The notes under the pieces are model-generated. The model saw nothing but the letters and a program-made list of their open reading frames with translations. It did not search any database and had not been told where the DNA came from. 29,529 bases of DNA from Sedimentisphaerales bacterium (GTDB taxonomy: Bacteria > Planctomycetota > Phycisphaerae > Sedimentisphaerales > SG8-4), in the NCBI GenBank assembly GCA_016932895.1, contig JAFGCA010000801.1, positions 1 through 29,529 of the forward strand. The letters run 5' to 3'. Position numbers and translations under genes: made by a program. Below are positions 16,901-22,943 of the stretch, in pieces (position 1 is the stretch's first letter; each line of letters starts with the position of its first letter).

Positions 16901-17904
16901 TCGTGACGCGCTGGGGCGGCTTCCGGGCCCGCCTGGCCGTCCTCGCCGCGACGTTCGTGGCGGGAGGCGCATTGCTCAACGCCCAGTATTCGAGCGAGCA
17001 GATCGCAACGCTTCTGTCGCTCCAGACGCCCGCCCTGCAACTGACGGGGACACTGCTGCTGACGGTGGGCGTGCCCGTGCTCGTGCTTCTGTTCGGGAAT
17101 CTCTACTGCGGCTATGTATGTCCCTTCGGTGCGGGCCAGGAACTGCTGAGCTACGTTGTCCCGCGACGTTTGAAGACGGTGCCGGCCCGGGACGACATGC
17201 GCGCCGGGCGGTTCGTCAAATACGTCGTCCTCTTCGTTCTCATCGCGGCGTTCTTCCTCTCGCGCAACCGCACGACGCTGGCGGGCGACCCGCTGATCTC
17301 GGTCTTCAACTTCCGCCCATCGGTGGCGGGCTTGCGAGAGGGCGTCGCGGCGTGGTCCGACTGGATGCTCGTCGTGCTCACGATCGCGGTAGTCGGCGCG
17401 CTGTTCTTCATTCGTTTCTGGTGCCGGTACCTCTGCCCGGTCGGGGCGTTTCTCTCGCTGCTGAATCACGCGCGTCTGCTGCGCCGCTGGATGCCGCGCC
17501 AGCGCTTCGGCAGATGCGAGTTCGGGCTCACCGCCGGCGACCATCTCGATTGCATCTACTGCGACCGCTGCCGCTATCGGAGCCGGGGGGCGGTCCCGGT
17601 ATCGGCGAAAGAGGCCCGCACGCCGCACCTTCCGGTCCTGACGCGCCCGTTCGTCGTCACCGTGGTCGTGTTCGGCTTGTTCGTGGGCGGGGTCTCTCTG
17701 AGCCGGTTTCGACGCGTGATGCCCGTCGTGATAGAGGACACGCCCGCTGCGACCGGAGCGGCCGGCCAGTCGCGCGATGTGGATGTCCAACGCATGCGCG
17801 CGCTGATCGAACAGGGACGCCTGTCGGACAAGGAGGCTTTGTATTACAGGCCGGTGGGAACACAGACGGAGGAGGCCGGGAAGGTCAGCGGCGAAAGTAA
17901 CTGA
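13948..17904 (+). CDS. Spermidine synthase-like / FMN-binding / NosR-type 4Fe-4S membrane fusion protein
   Basis: A 1318-residue polytopic protein that overlaps the preceding stop by ATGA. Residues 1-210 hold about six transmembrane helices typical of membrane-embedded spermidine-synthase-like proteins (RSLLILSYGFF, GAQTVLFREF). A Rossmann methyltransferase/aminopropyltransferase-like domain spans ~285-440: RILVIGSGLALC replaces the usual GGGDGG loop, while NLPDVTS keeps the acidic position. A second helix block covers ~545-795. An FMN-binding domain (~805-940) carries EAVTGATVSS, with Thr923 matching the acceptor of ApbE-type covalent flavinylation. The C-terminal ~370 residues have NosR/PceC-type helices with CGYVCPFG (Cys1054, Cys1058), CRYLCPVG (Cys1159, Cys1163) and a cytoplasmic-type Cys cluster (Cys1190, 1202, 1205, 1208). 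Such modules move electrons across the membrane in NosR and Rnf-like systems. The end has a short acidic/polar tail. No ApbE gene is in the window. Electron transfer is inferred; aminopropyl transfer is doubtful because the cofactor loop is altered. Confidence 0.85.
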   Translation: MRLLRSLLILSYGFFTIGAQTVLFREFVTAFEGNDISVGIFFGSWFLWVGLAAILVRRSGRLADGLARYTRLLFLAYVPALAVQLILIARVRELAGVASYDLMSIQAIVLWAVVVNAPVSLVTGVLFPVACRWVEKTEAFPVSRVYILEATGSLLGGLVVTLLLSQHVPAVRVLFLLALLLSLSVAAVAVAGLFGTAVKGRRRAAAAVVSLALALLAGGSLLAGFDRVAAGRLRLLKWASLLPPDALEGAFHTAQAEYFYGTYRGQWVVVREGSVCEAMPDEEAAGQTAAIGLCQNPQTKRILVIGSGLALCDRFLALPQVEHLAWTHADGEYIERIGAHLPDEYRIADDRFHPVTREIRQYLRGRADSFDLAVLNLPDVTSSAFNRYYTREFYEQVRASLRPGGVLSVSIAGGENVMGPELLRLGASVKRTLELVFANLVLVPGDRSWFLASDTPNLTGDPATLRDRFATIEAAESIFPSTGLLSVYLPDRAARALELYDKVDLPDALLVNRDARPLTHLYSLLLAARQSGASVTRFVRLLTLAGLWPFLVPVLVFVALRLFSSGAKRTGPGRSSFDSCFLVFSAGGAGIGVMIVLMYLYQTRFGSLYLHVGLISALFMAGLTAGAVLAAALNSATSRLARATLPGVLAAHAGLLVLVALGGSQMLRGAGHGLFAAAFAAAGLCCGLYWPIAARQLGRAGFEAAQAGSRLETADHLGACVGGLVVSLLMIPVLGTGATLLVLAGVLLANMPAAVVTPGKRESAAAPVGSEGLKRAGYALFGAGACVVICSNLLTAAAERLQPALPPYAVEALAGERPRQEAAVTLDGGRRMRYYTVAEPNEPSAGYIFASRDLAPGVRGFGGRIDLAVRTDASGKLLDFLIVRSNETPSYLELLGGWLDSLKGRDLFVAEPFAGIEAVTGATVSSEAVLAALRESSRRFAARVLGRSVASDEASAQRRATRRWLPSGLDAAGLYLMGAFAAAVVVTRWGGFRARLAVLAATFVAGGALLNAQYSSEQIATLLSLQTPALQLTGTLLLTVGVPVLVLLFGNLYCGYVCPFGAGQELLSYVVPRRLKTVPARDDMRAGRFVKYVVLFVLIAAFFLSRNRTTLAGDPLISVFNFRPSVAGLREGVAAWSDWMLVVLTIAVVGALFFIRFWCRYLCPVGAFLSLLNHARLLRRWMPRQRFGRCEFGLTAGDHLDCIYCDRCRYRSRGAVPVSAKEARTPHLPVLTRPFVVTVVVFGLFVGGVSLSRFRRVMPVVIEDTPAATGAAGQSRDVDVQRMRALIEQGRLSDKEALYYRPVGTQTEEAGKVSGESN

Positions 17905-17983
17905 TTCCGAACTTCTGGAAAATGGAGATTAGGCTTGCTTCAGTGAGGAATGATCTTCGTGGTGATTATTCCTGCCGAGCACT

Positions 17984-18098
17984 TGTCATCCTGAACGTAG
18001 CGCAGCGAAGTGAAGGATCTGGGCTCTGACTTGTGATACTTCCCGGTCGCAGCCCATCCCGGCGCGCCGGGATTCGCCTTCAGCTCAAGATGACAGAG
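17984..18098. repeat. MITE-like inverted repeat (TGTCATCCTGA family), copy 1
   Basis: Begins TGTCATCCTGAACGTAGCGC, continues GAAGTGAAGGATCTGGGCTC, and ends with CTCAAGATGACAG, whose reverse complement is CTGTCATCTTGAG. The ~115-bp unit has no coding content. It fills most of the 278-nt gap between the fusion gene and the DUF72 gene. Confidence 0.65.
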
Positions 18099-18121
18099 TC
18101 TGACGGCACAAGAGTTTCTTC

Positions 18122-18150
18122 TAATCCGTATCACTGTCCCCGATTATAAT
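18122..18150 (+). promoter_or_regulatory. Probable promoter of the DUF72 gene
   Basis: A perfect TATAAT at 18145-18150 lies 32 nt before the ATG, with GAGGAG in between. The hexamer at the right -35 distance (TAATCC, 18122-18127) is poor. Confidence 0.45.
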
Positions 18151-18182
18151 GGCGGTATCGAGATTCTCTCGAGGAGCGTATC

Positions 18183-18941
18183 ATGGACCCGCGGCGTTGT
18201 GAGATTCGGGTGGGCACCTCCGGCTGGCATTACGACCACTGGCGCGGGCGGTTCTATCCGGAAAAGCTCCCGAAGAACCGCTGGTTCGAGCACTACGCCC
18301 AGCACTTCGATACCGTCGAGATCAACAACACGTTCTATCACCTGCCGAAAACCACCACGGTGGAGAACTGGCGCGCCAAGGCCCCCGAGGGCTTCGTCTA
18401 CGTGGTCAAGGCCAATCGCTACATCACGCACATCAAGCGGCTCAAGGACACGGCCGCCGAGGTCAAGCGATTCTTCGACGTCATCGAGCTCTTCGGCGAT
18501 ACGCTCGGCCCGGTGCTGTACCAGTTGCCCCCCAGCATGCCCAAGGACCTGGAGCTGCTCGAGAGGTTCATTCGCCTGCTGCCGGCGGAGTCGGGGGCCG
18601 TCTTCGAGTTTCGCCACCCGAGCTGGTACGAGCCCGACACGTTCGATTTGCTCGATCACCACGGCGCGGCGTTCTGCGTTCACGACATGGCGGGCCGGGA
18701 ATCGCCCCGCGTTGTGACCGGTGACATGGTCTACGTCCGCTTCCACGGCGCCGGCGGGCGCTACGCGGGCAACTATACCGACGCCATGCTCGGCCAATGG
18801 GCCCGCTGGCTCAAGGAGCAGACCGGCACCGCCCGCGCCGTCTACGCCTACTTCAACAACGACGTCGACGGCCACGCCATACACAACGCCCGGACACTGG
18901 AAGAAGCGATGGACGCGTTCGGGCGCAGCATGTCATCCTGA
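18183..18941 (+). CDS. DUF72 (YecE-like) family protein
   Basis: A 252-residue cytoplasmic protein of the DUF72 family, a TIM-barrel-like group of unknown function. The hallmark start IRVGTSGWHYDHWRGRFYP, then FDTVEINNTFYHLP, FVYVVKANRYITHIKRL, VLYQLPPSMP, FEFRHPSWY and YAYFNND are all conserved family segments in order. Length is normal. The ATG is supported by GAGGAG 6 nt upstream. The last codons (MSS-stop) are contributed by the MITE-like repeat that begins at 18931, so the original C-terminus has been replaced or trimmed by the insertion. The gene is monocistronic behind its own -10 box. A phosphatase or nuclease role has been suggested for the fold, but nothing here tests that. Confidence 0.93.
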   Translation: MDPRRCEIRVGTSGWHYDHWRGRFYPEKLPKNRWFEHYAQHFDTVEINNTFYHLPKTTTVENWRAKAPEGFVYVVKANRYITHIKRLKDTAAEVKRFFDVIELFGDTLGPVLYQLPPSMPKDLELLERFIRLLPAESGAVFEFRHPSWYEPDTFDLLDHHGAAFCVHDMAGRESPRVVTGDMVYVRFHGAGGRYAGNYTDAMLGQWARWLKEQTGTARAVYAYFNNDVDGHAIHNARTLEEAMDAFGRSMSS

Positions 18942-19033
18942 ACGCAGCGCAGCGGAGTGAAGGATCTCGCCTGTGACCTCGAGATATTTCCCATTCGCAG
19001 CCCAGATCCTTCGCCTGCGGCCCAGGATGACAG
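18931..19033. repeat. MITE-like inverted repeat (TGTCATCCTGA family), copy 2
   Basis: Starts TGTCATCCTGAACGCAGCGC, continues GGAGTGAAGGATCTCGCC, and ends GGCCCAGGATGACAGG, which is the inverted form. The left end overlaps the last codons and stop of the DUF72 gene. The element lies between two convergent genes and could act as a bidirectional hairpin terminator. Confidence 0.65.
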
Positions 19034-19105
19034 GGGCTCATCGCACGCTTCATGAAATGCGACGCTACTTGCGAAGGGCAGTGCCGAGCCGGCTCGGGGG
19101 GCCGG

Positions 19106-19651
19106 TCAGCGGGGCAGGAGGAGGCGGAGCAGTTGAACGATCCAGGCGGCCGCGAGGGCGGCCGCGACCAGCAGGGCGATGCCCAGGCCGGTCTGGCCCC
19201 ACTTGGAATGGCGGGTTCGGAAGCCGACGAGCAGGGCCCCGATCTCGAACGGCGAGCCGATGAAGCCGGCCACCAGCGCGGTTCCGAACAGCGAAGCGGG
19301 CGTATGCTGCCGGTCCGCGAAGAACCAGAGCAACGCGGTCAGGGCCACCGCGACCGTCAGACCCAGAAGGGCCAGGACGATGCTGCTGAGCCCCTCGCGG
19401 CGCCGAGCCTGTGTCTCGGGTGACGCCGCCGACCGGCGCGTTCGTTCCGAGGACAATTGCGCCACCTGCCCGGTCAGCACGCCCATCATCAACGTCACCG
19501 CCACCGAGATCACCGCGTACAAACGCAGCCACTCGGGCAGCAGGTCCTTCACGCCGATCAGGACGATCAGGGCGATGATCCCCGGCAAGGCAAACTGGGC
19601 TCTCGGTTTGTATCTCATACGCCGTATCCGCTTGAAGACAATGCCACTCAT
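19106..19651 (-). CDS. Polytopic membrane protein of unknown function
   Basis: About 181 residues with four or five transmembrane helices: LPGIIALIVLIGV, LRLYAVISVAVTLMMGVLTG, a third in SSIVLALLGLTVAVALTALL, a fourth in LFGTALVAGFIGSPFEIGAL, and a last one in GIALLVAAALAAAWIVQLL. Between helices 2 and 3 is a basic, polar cytoplasmic-type loop (SSERTRRSAASPETQARRRE). The reading frame is open further upstream to 19927, but that part runs through REP-like repeats and looks random. The start is placed at ATG 19651 because GGGCGGAA precedes it; ATG 19618 (MRYKPRAQF) is a close alternative with a weaker site. No family is recognised. The gene is convergent with the DUF72 gene and has no operon partner. 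Confidence 0.7.
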   Translation of the reverse strand: MSGIVFKRIRRMRYKPRAQFALPGIIALIVLIGVKDLLPEWLRLYAVISVAVTLMMGVLTGQVAQLSSERTRRSAASPETQARRREGLSSIVLALLGLTVAVALTALLWFFADRQHTPASLFGTALVAGFIGSPFEIGALLVGFRTRHSKWGQTGLGIALLVAAALAAAWIVQLLRLLLPR

Positions 19652-19758
19652 TCTAGAGATTCCGCCCACCCCTGTAAAGCGGATACTGCCGATGTTTTTT
19701 GCGAAGTGCGTGTGAGAGTCCTGCAAAACCTGGACACTCCGCATCGTCGCCCTCCGGC

Positions 19759-19794
19759 GTGGCGGCGGCAGGCCCGCAGGCCCTGACGATGGCG
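19759..19794 (-). repeat. REP-like hairpin element, diverged copy
   Basis: On the minus strand this reads CGCCATCGTCAGGGCC-TGC-GGGCCTG followed by CCGCCGCCAC. It keeps the CATCG head, a GC-rich stem and the GCCAC tail of the five better copies, but has several substitutions outside the stem. Confidence 0.5.
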
Positions 19795-19838
19795 AGGCGC
19801 CAAAGAGTTCATTCGCGGCATGGGACCCGGACAAGTCC

Positions 19839-19870
19839 GCCATCGCCAAGCTGGCGCTTGACGCTGCCAC
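19839..19870 (+). repeat. REP-like hairpin element
   Basis: Conserved head GCCATCGCC, stem AAGC-TGGC-GCTT, conserved tail GACGCTGCCAC. Faces the inverted copy at 19962. Confidence 0.65.
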
Positions 19871-19961
19871 GCGCATGCGGGATGTTCGCAGAGACACTTG
19901 GCGAGGGCGGTGCTGGCGGTTTCGCACCCTGTCGCAAATTGCGGGAGCAGCCGGACCACGG

Positions 19962-19997
19962 GTGGCAGCGTCAAGGCCGCAGGCCTTGGCGATGGTG
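19962..19997 (-). repeat. REP-like hairpin element
   Basis: On the minus strand: head CACCATCGCC, stem AAGGCC-TGC-GGCCTT, tail GACGCTGCCAC. Together with the copy at 19839 it forms an inverted pair, as in REPIN/BIME arrangements. Confidence 0.65.
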
Positions 19998-20045
19998 TGT
20001 GTGTGGCAACCTACAAGGCTTGCGTTCGATGTTGGCTTGCGCCGG

Positions 20046-20921
20046 CTAATCGAGGAGGTTGAGGCCTGTCTGCCGGGCGTACCGGCGGGCCGAGGCGATC
20101 TCCTCGACGGTGGGGCGGCGGTCGATGTGCCGATGCGCGTGGGCCTGGTAGCAAGGCCGGTACTGTCCCATCACGTTGATGGTGGTGTCGACGCTGATTT
20201 CGTCGGCGAGGAAGTCCACGATTTCGCAACTGCCGGCGCAGTCGTCGGGCAGAACGAGGTGACGCACGAGCAGGCCGCGCGTCGCCAGCCCGCGCTCGAT
20301 TTGCAGATCACCGACCTGGCGGTGCATTTCGCGCACGGCCGCGAAATTGACGGCCGGATAATCCGCCGCGGCCGACAGCTCCTCGGCGACGCGGGGCTCG
20401 GCGTATTTCATGTCGGGCATGTAGACGTCGATCAGGCCTTCGAGACATCGGAGGGTCTCGACCGAGTCGTAGCCCCCGGTGTTGTAGACCGTCGGGACGT
20501 CCAGGCCGGCGGCGCGGGCCCGCTCGATGGCGGCCGCGATGGGCGCGACCAGGTGCGTGGGCGTCACGAAGTTGATATTGGCACAGCCGATCCGCTGCAA
20601 CTCCAGCATGGACTGGGCAAGCTGATCGACGGTCACCGGCCGGCCCGCGCGGTGGTGACTGATGTCGTAGTTTTGGCAGAAGACGCAGCCTAAGTTGCAG
20701 CCGGCCAGAAAGATCGTGCCCGAGCCGCCGGTCCCGACGAGCACGCTCTCTTCGCCGAAGTGCGGGCCGACGGAACTGACCACGGGCATCGCGCCGACGC
20801 CGCAGAAACCCGTCTGTCCCTCGCCCCGCTCGGCCCGGCAGTGGCGGGGACACAGCGTGCAAGGGCTCATCCGCTGCCAGAGCCGCCTGACGTTTTCGCT
20901 GAAGGGCTCGAGGTCGATCAT
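20046..20921 (-). CDS. PflX-type radical SAM protein (pyruvate-formate lyase activase-like)
   Basis: A 291-residue radical SAM protein of the PflX/COG1313 group of uncharacterised activase homologues. The cluster motif CNLGCVFC places Cys75, Cys79 and Cys82, followed by QNYDIS. An N-terminal CTLCPRHC with Cys40 gives a second Cys set. VPTVYNTGGYDSVETL and IDVYMPDMKYAEP are typical of the group. The start at 20921 is chosen because it overlaps the stop of the upstream sixA-like gene as ATGA, which implies translational coupling; the open frame extends 14 codons further but without need. The protein ends with no zinc ribbon, unlike the AmmeMemoRadiSam enzyme 8 kb away, and is clearly a different subfamily. 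The substrate is unknown. Cytoplasmic and probably oxygen-sensitive. Confidence 0.9.
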   Translation of the reverse strand: MIDLEPFSENVRRLWQRMSPCTLCPRHCRAERGEGQTGFCGVGAMPVVSSVGPHFGEESVLVGTGGSGTIFLAGCNLGCVFCQNYDISHHRAGRPVTVDQLAQSMLELQRIGCANINFVTPTHLVAPIAAAIERARAAGLDVPTVYNTGGYDSVETLRCLEGLIDVYMPDMKYAEPRVAEELSAAADYPAVNFAAVREMHRQVGDLQIERGLATRGLLVRHLVLPDDCAGSCEIVDFLADEISVDTTINVMGQYRPCYQAHAHRHIDRRPTVEEIASARRYARQTGLNLLD

Positions 20922-21397
20922 GGCGCCGTTGACTCGCTCAGCAGTTCCGGCGTGACGATCCATTCGACCTGCCAGCGGTTGTCGCCGGTGCGAGACATAC
21001 AGACGACGCCGGCGTTGATGAAGCTCACCACCGGCGGCGATTCGTACCCCGTCAGCAGCAGCGTCGCGAGCCGGCTGACCAGCGGCATGTGGCCTACGAT
21101 CATCGTCTCATCGCTCGCCACGGCCAGCTCGTCCCGCAGCAAAGCGACGTTGTCGTTCGGGGCCAACCCGTCCCGGGCGGTCGGCCCTTCGCCTGCCGCC
21201 AGCGCCCCGGCCAGGATCTCCGCCGTCTGCCGGGCGCGGGCCTTGCCGCTGTGCCACAGACAATCGACGCGCAGCGCCAGCGGCCGGAGAAACCGCGCCA
21301 CCTGCTCGACCTCCTCACGGCCCTCGCGTGTCAGCGGACGCTCCGGGTCCTCTTGTTTGGAGGTAGCCTTGCCATGTTGAATGAGATACAGTCGCAT
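20918..21397 (-). CDS. sixA: SixA-like phosphohistidine phosphatase
   Basis: A 159-residue histidine-phosphatase-superfamily protein. SixA removes phosphate from histidine of phosphorelay or PTS proteins. The N-terminal motif is LIQHGKA: the catalytic His8 is present, but the usual preceding Arg of RHG is Gln. DPERPLTREGREEV, WHSGKARARQTAEIL (Ser/Gly-Lys-Ala-Arg-Ala-Arg-Gln-Thr-Ala) and MIVGHMPLVSRLATLLL, with the second catalytic His, match the family in order, and the length is normal. A promoter lies at 21436-21463 and GAGG is 8 nt before the ATG. Its stop overlaps the start of the PflX-like radical SAM gene, so the two form an operon. The target protein is unknown; a full phosphorelay is not visible here. 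Confidence 0.9.
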   Translation of the reverse strand: MRLYLIQHGKATSKQEDPERPLTREGREEVEQVARFLRPLALRVDCLWHSGKARARQTAEILAGALAAGEGPTARDGLAPNDNVALLRDELAVASDETMIVGHMPLVSRLATLLLTGYESPPVVSFINAGVVCMSRTGDNRWQVEWIVTPELLSESTAP

Positions 21398-21435
21398 TTC
21401 TGGGCCTCTGTGGTTGTGTCGGTCAAACCGTCTAT

Positions 21436-21463
21436 ACTATAGCGTTACAGGACGGCGTCGCAA
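21436..21463 (-). promoter_or_regulatory. Promoter of the sixA-pflX operon
   Basis: On the minus strand TTGCGA (21463-21458), a 16-nt spacer and TATAGT (21441-21436). Transcription would begin about 30 nt before the sixA ATG. Confidence 0.55.
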
Positions 21464-21479
21464 TCCCATGGCCTGCTGT

Positions 21480-21514
21480 GCCATCGCCAAGGACTGCGGC
21501 CTTGACGCTGCGGC
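21480..21514 (+). repeat. REP-like hairpin element
   Basis: Head GCCATCGCC, stem AAGG-ACTGCGG-CCTT, tail GACGCTGCGGC. It is a single copy between the divergent sixA and sigma-factor promoters. Confidence 0.6.
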
Positions 21515-21584
21515 CCCTGACGGCGACACAGGACGGGATGCGGGTTCCGCAGAACTTACACGCGGCTGATCAAACGCCGGCGTA

Positions 21585-21613
21585 TTGAGTTGGAGGCCAA
21601 ATTCGGATATACT
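21585..21613 (+). promoter_or_regulatory. Promoter of the ECF sigma-factor operon
   Basis: TTGAGT (21585-21590), a 17-nt spacer and TATACT (21608-21613). The predicted start near 21620 lies just after the first in-frame ATG (21616), so that ATG should not be on the transcript and the next one (21643) is the likelier start. Confidence 0.6.
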
Positions 21614-21642
21614 GCATGGAAAGGTCCGCGACCGGCGAAATA

Positions 21643-22266
21643 ATGCGAAAAAACGTGCAGACGACAGAACAGAAACGAGATTCGGCGCATCTTGACAGAT
21701 CAGAGGCCGTTTGCAGGAGCGCCCCTGCGCCGGGGGTGGAGTTGGCTTCGCTGGCCCGTCGGCTGCGGGCCGGTGAGCGGGAGGCGGCCCGGGAGCTCGT
21801 TGACAAGTATTACGAGCGGATCTACCTGTTCATGCGGGCCGTGGGTCACGACGGGCATACCAGCGAGGATCTGGTGCAGGAAACGTTCCTGCGGGCCTGG
21901 CACCATATCGGCCAGCTCCGCAGCAGCAAGGCCCTGAACGGCTGGCTGTTTCGCATCGCCGGCAACGTCTCGCGGCTGTACTGGCGCCGGCACAAGGACG
22001 GCGACAACGTGAGCCCCGAGGTCGGCGAAGCGCCGGCTACCGAAAGGGACGGCTCGCATCAGGCCGGAGAGAACGAGGAATTCGCTCGTTTGCACGGGGC
22101 GGTGGCCCGGCTGCCCTGGAAGCTCCGGGAAGCTGTCGTGCTGCACTACATGGAGCAGTTGACCATCGCCGAAGCGGCCGACGCCGCCGGCGTTCGACCG
22201 GGAACGATGAAGAGCCGCCTCAATCGCGGTCTGGAGGCCCTGAGAAGAGAAATGGGTCGCAAGTAG
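21643..22266 (+). CDS. ECF-type RNA polymerase sigma factor
   Basis: A 207-residue sigma-70 family protein of the extracytoplasmic-function class. Region 2 is seen at ~50-118 (LVDKYYERIYLFMRAVGHDG, SEDLVQETFLRAWHHIGQLR, NGWLFRIAGNVSRLYWRRHK). Region 4 is at ~152-203 (RLPWKLREAVVLHYMEQLTI, then AEAADAAGVRPGTMKSRLNR, the promoter-contacting helix-turn-helix). A Glu/Asp-rich linker joins them. The start at 21643 is preferred over ATG 21616 because of the promoter position; the ribosome site is weak (GGCGA). The gene 12 nt downstream encodes a membrane-anchored protein, the position where an anti-sigma factor is usual. No sigma-specific target promoter could be recognised in the window; the pseudopilin promoter nearby is an ordinary sigma-70-like one. 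Confidence 0.92.
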   Translation: MRKNVQTTEQKRDSAHLDRSEAVCRSAPAPGVELASLARRLRAGEREAARELVDKYYERIYLFMRAVGHDGHTSEDLVQETFLRAWHHIGQLRSSKALNGWLFRIAGNVSRLYWRRHKDGDNVSPEVGEAPATERDGSHQAGENEEFARLHGAVARLPWKLREAVVLHYMEQLTIAEAADAAGVRPGTMKSRLNRGLEALRREMGRK

Positions 22267-22278
22267 GGCGAGGCGATT

Positions 22279-22815
22279 ATGGGAAAAAGAACGATTGAAG
22301 AACTGCTGAGAGCGTTCTCGCAACGTGGGATCGAGCGGGCCCGACCGGGGCTGGCCGAGGAGCTCAAGAACCGCATTCCGCACCGGCTCTCGATCCATCG
22401 CATGGATACGATCAACATCATCGTTGACCTGCGGATCAGCCGCCTGGCGGCCGCCGCGGCCATCGTGCTGGCCATGTTTCTGATCGGCACCTTTTTTGGC
22501 GGGCGGGACGCGGTCGGGACCCGGATGGTCGACGACAGCAAGATGTTCGTGAAATACGCCCTCGGCGGCGAGAAGGCCTATCAGGCCGACGTCCTGGAGG
22601 GATTGCTGCGTTTCCGCGACGCCCTGGTGGCCCAGGGCCGGGAGGTGGTGTATTACGAGGACGTCGATCTCGACGACAAGTACGCGGTGGTGATGCACTG
22701 GAAGCTCCCGGACGGCAAGTACGGCGTGATCCTCGGCGATCTCTCGCCGCGCGAAGTCAGCGCCCGCCTGCTCATAACGCTCCAGGCACGCATGCTCAGC
22801 GAACGGGCCAAATAG
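22279..22815 (+). CDS. Single-pass membrane protein encoded with the ECF sigma factor
   Basis: A 178-residue protein with one transmembrane helix (~54-74, SRLAAAAAIVLAMFLIGTFF). The N-terminal ~53 residues are basic and helical (KRTIEELLRAFSQRG, PGLAEELKNRIPHRL) and would be cytoplasmic. The ~100-residue remainder outside contains VVYYEDVDLDDKYAVVMHW and PDGKYGVILGDLSPREV. It starts 12 nt after the sigma stop with GAGG 5 nt before ATG, so it is co-transcribed. Placement and topology fit an anti-sigma or sensor partner, but no zinc-binding HxxxCxxC motif or other known anti-sigma signature is present, so that role is only inferred. No family is recognised. Confidence 0.75.
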   Translation: MGKRTIEELLRAFSQRGIERARPGLAEELKNRIPHRLSIHRMDTINIIVDLRISRLAAAAAIVLAMFLIGTFFGGRDAVGTRMVDDSKMFVKYALGGEKAYQADVLEGLLRFRDALVAQGREVVYYEDVDLDDKYAVVMHWKLPDGKYGVILGDLSPREVSARLLITLQARMLSERAK

Positions 22816-22851
22816 CCGTGGTCGCAGGGCCAGCACGAGCGAACACCGTCC

Positions 22852-22880
22852 TTGCATCGGCGTACAGGGTGTGATAAAAT
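22852..22880 (+). promoter_or_regulatory. Promoter of the first pseudopilin gene
   Basis: TTGCAT (22852-22857), exactly 17 nt, then TAAAAT (22875-22880). It leaves a leader of about 57 nt before ATG 22944. Confidence 0.6.
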
Positions 22881-22943
22881 GGAGGGTGTTGATGATTAGA
22901 TCGTGGGAATTGTGTCGCAGTACCGAAAGATAAGGAGTGGTTC

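Larger units (their letters stand above)
19652..20045. other. Intergenic region rich in REP-like hairpins
   Basis: About 390 bases without a supportable gene. It carries three copies of the REP-like element (19759, 19839, 19962), two of them as a head-to-head pair about 90 bp apart. The rest has no recognisable protein, RNA gene or clear promoter. Confidence 0.6.

Noticed and set aside
14854..17790. 978-residue open frame on the minus strand, and a 628-residue frame on the plus strand at 16014-17900
   Set aside because: Shadows of the 1318-residue fusion gene in GC-rich DNA. Both are rich in Arg/Gln/Ala and lack domains; the sense frame carries Cys motifs, helices and the ATGA overlap.
17940..18134. 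64-residue minus-strand frame
   Set aside because: It lies almost wholly in the MITE-like repeat and has no ribosome site or homology.
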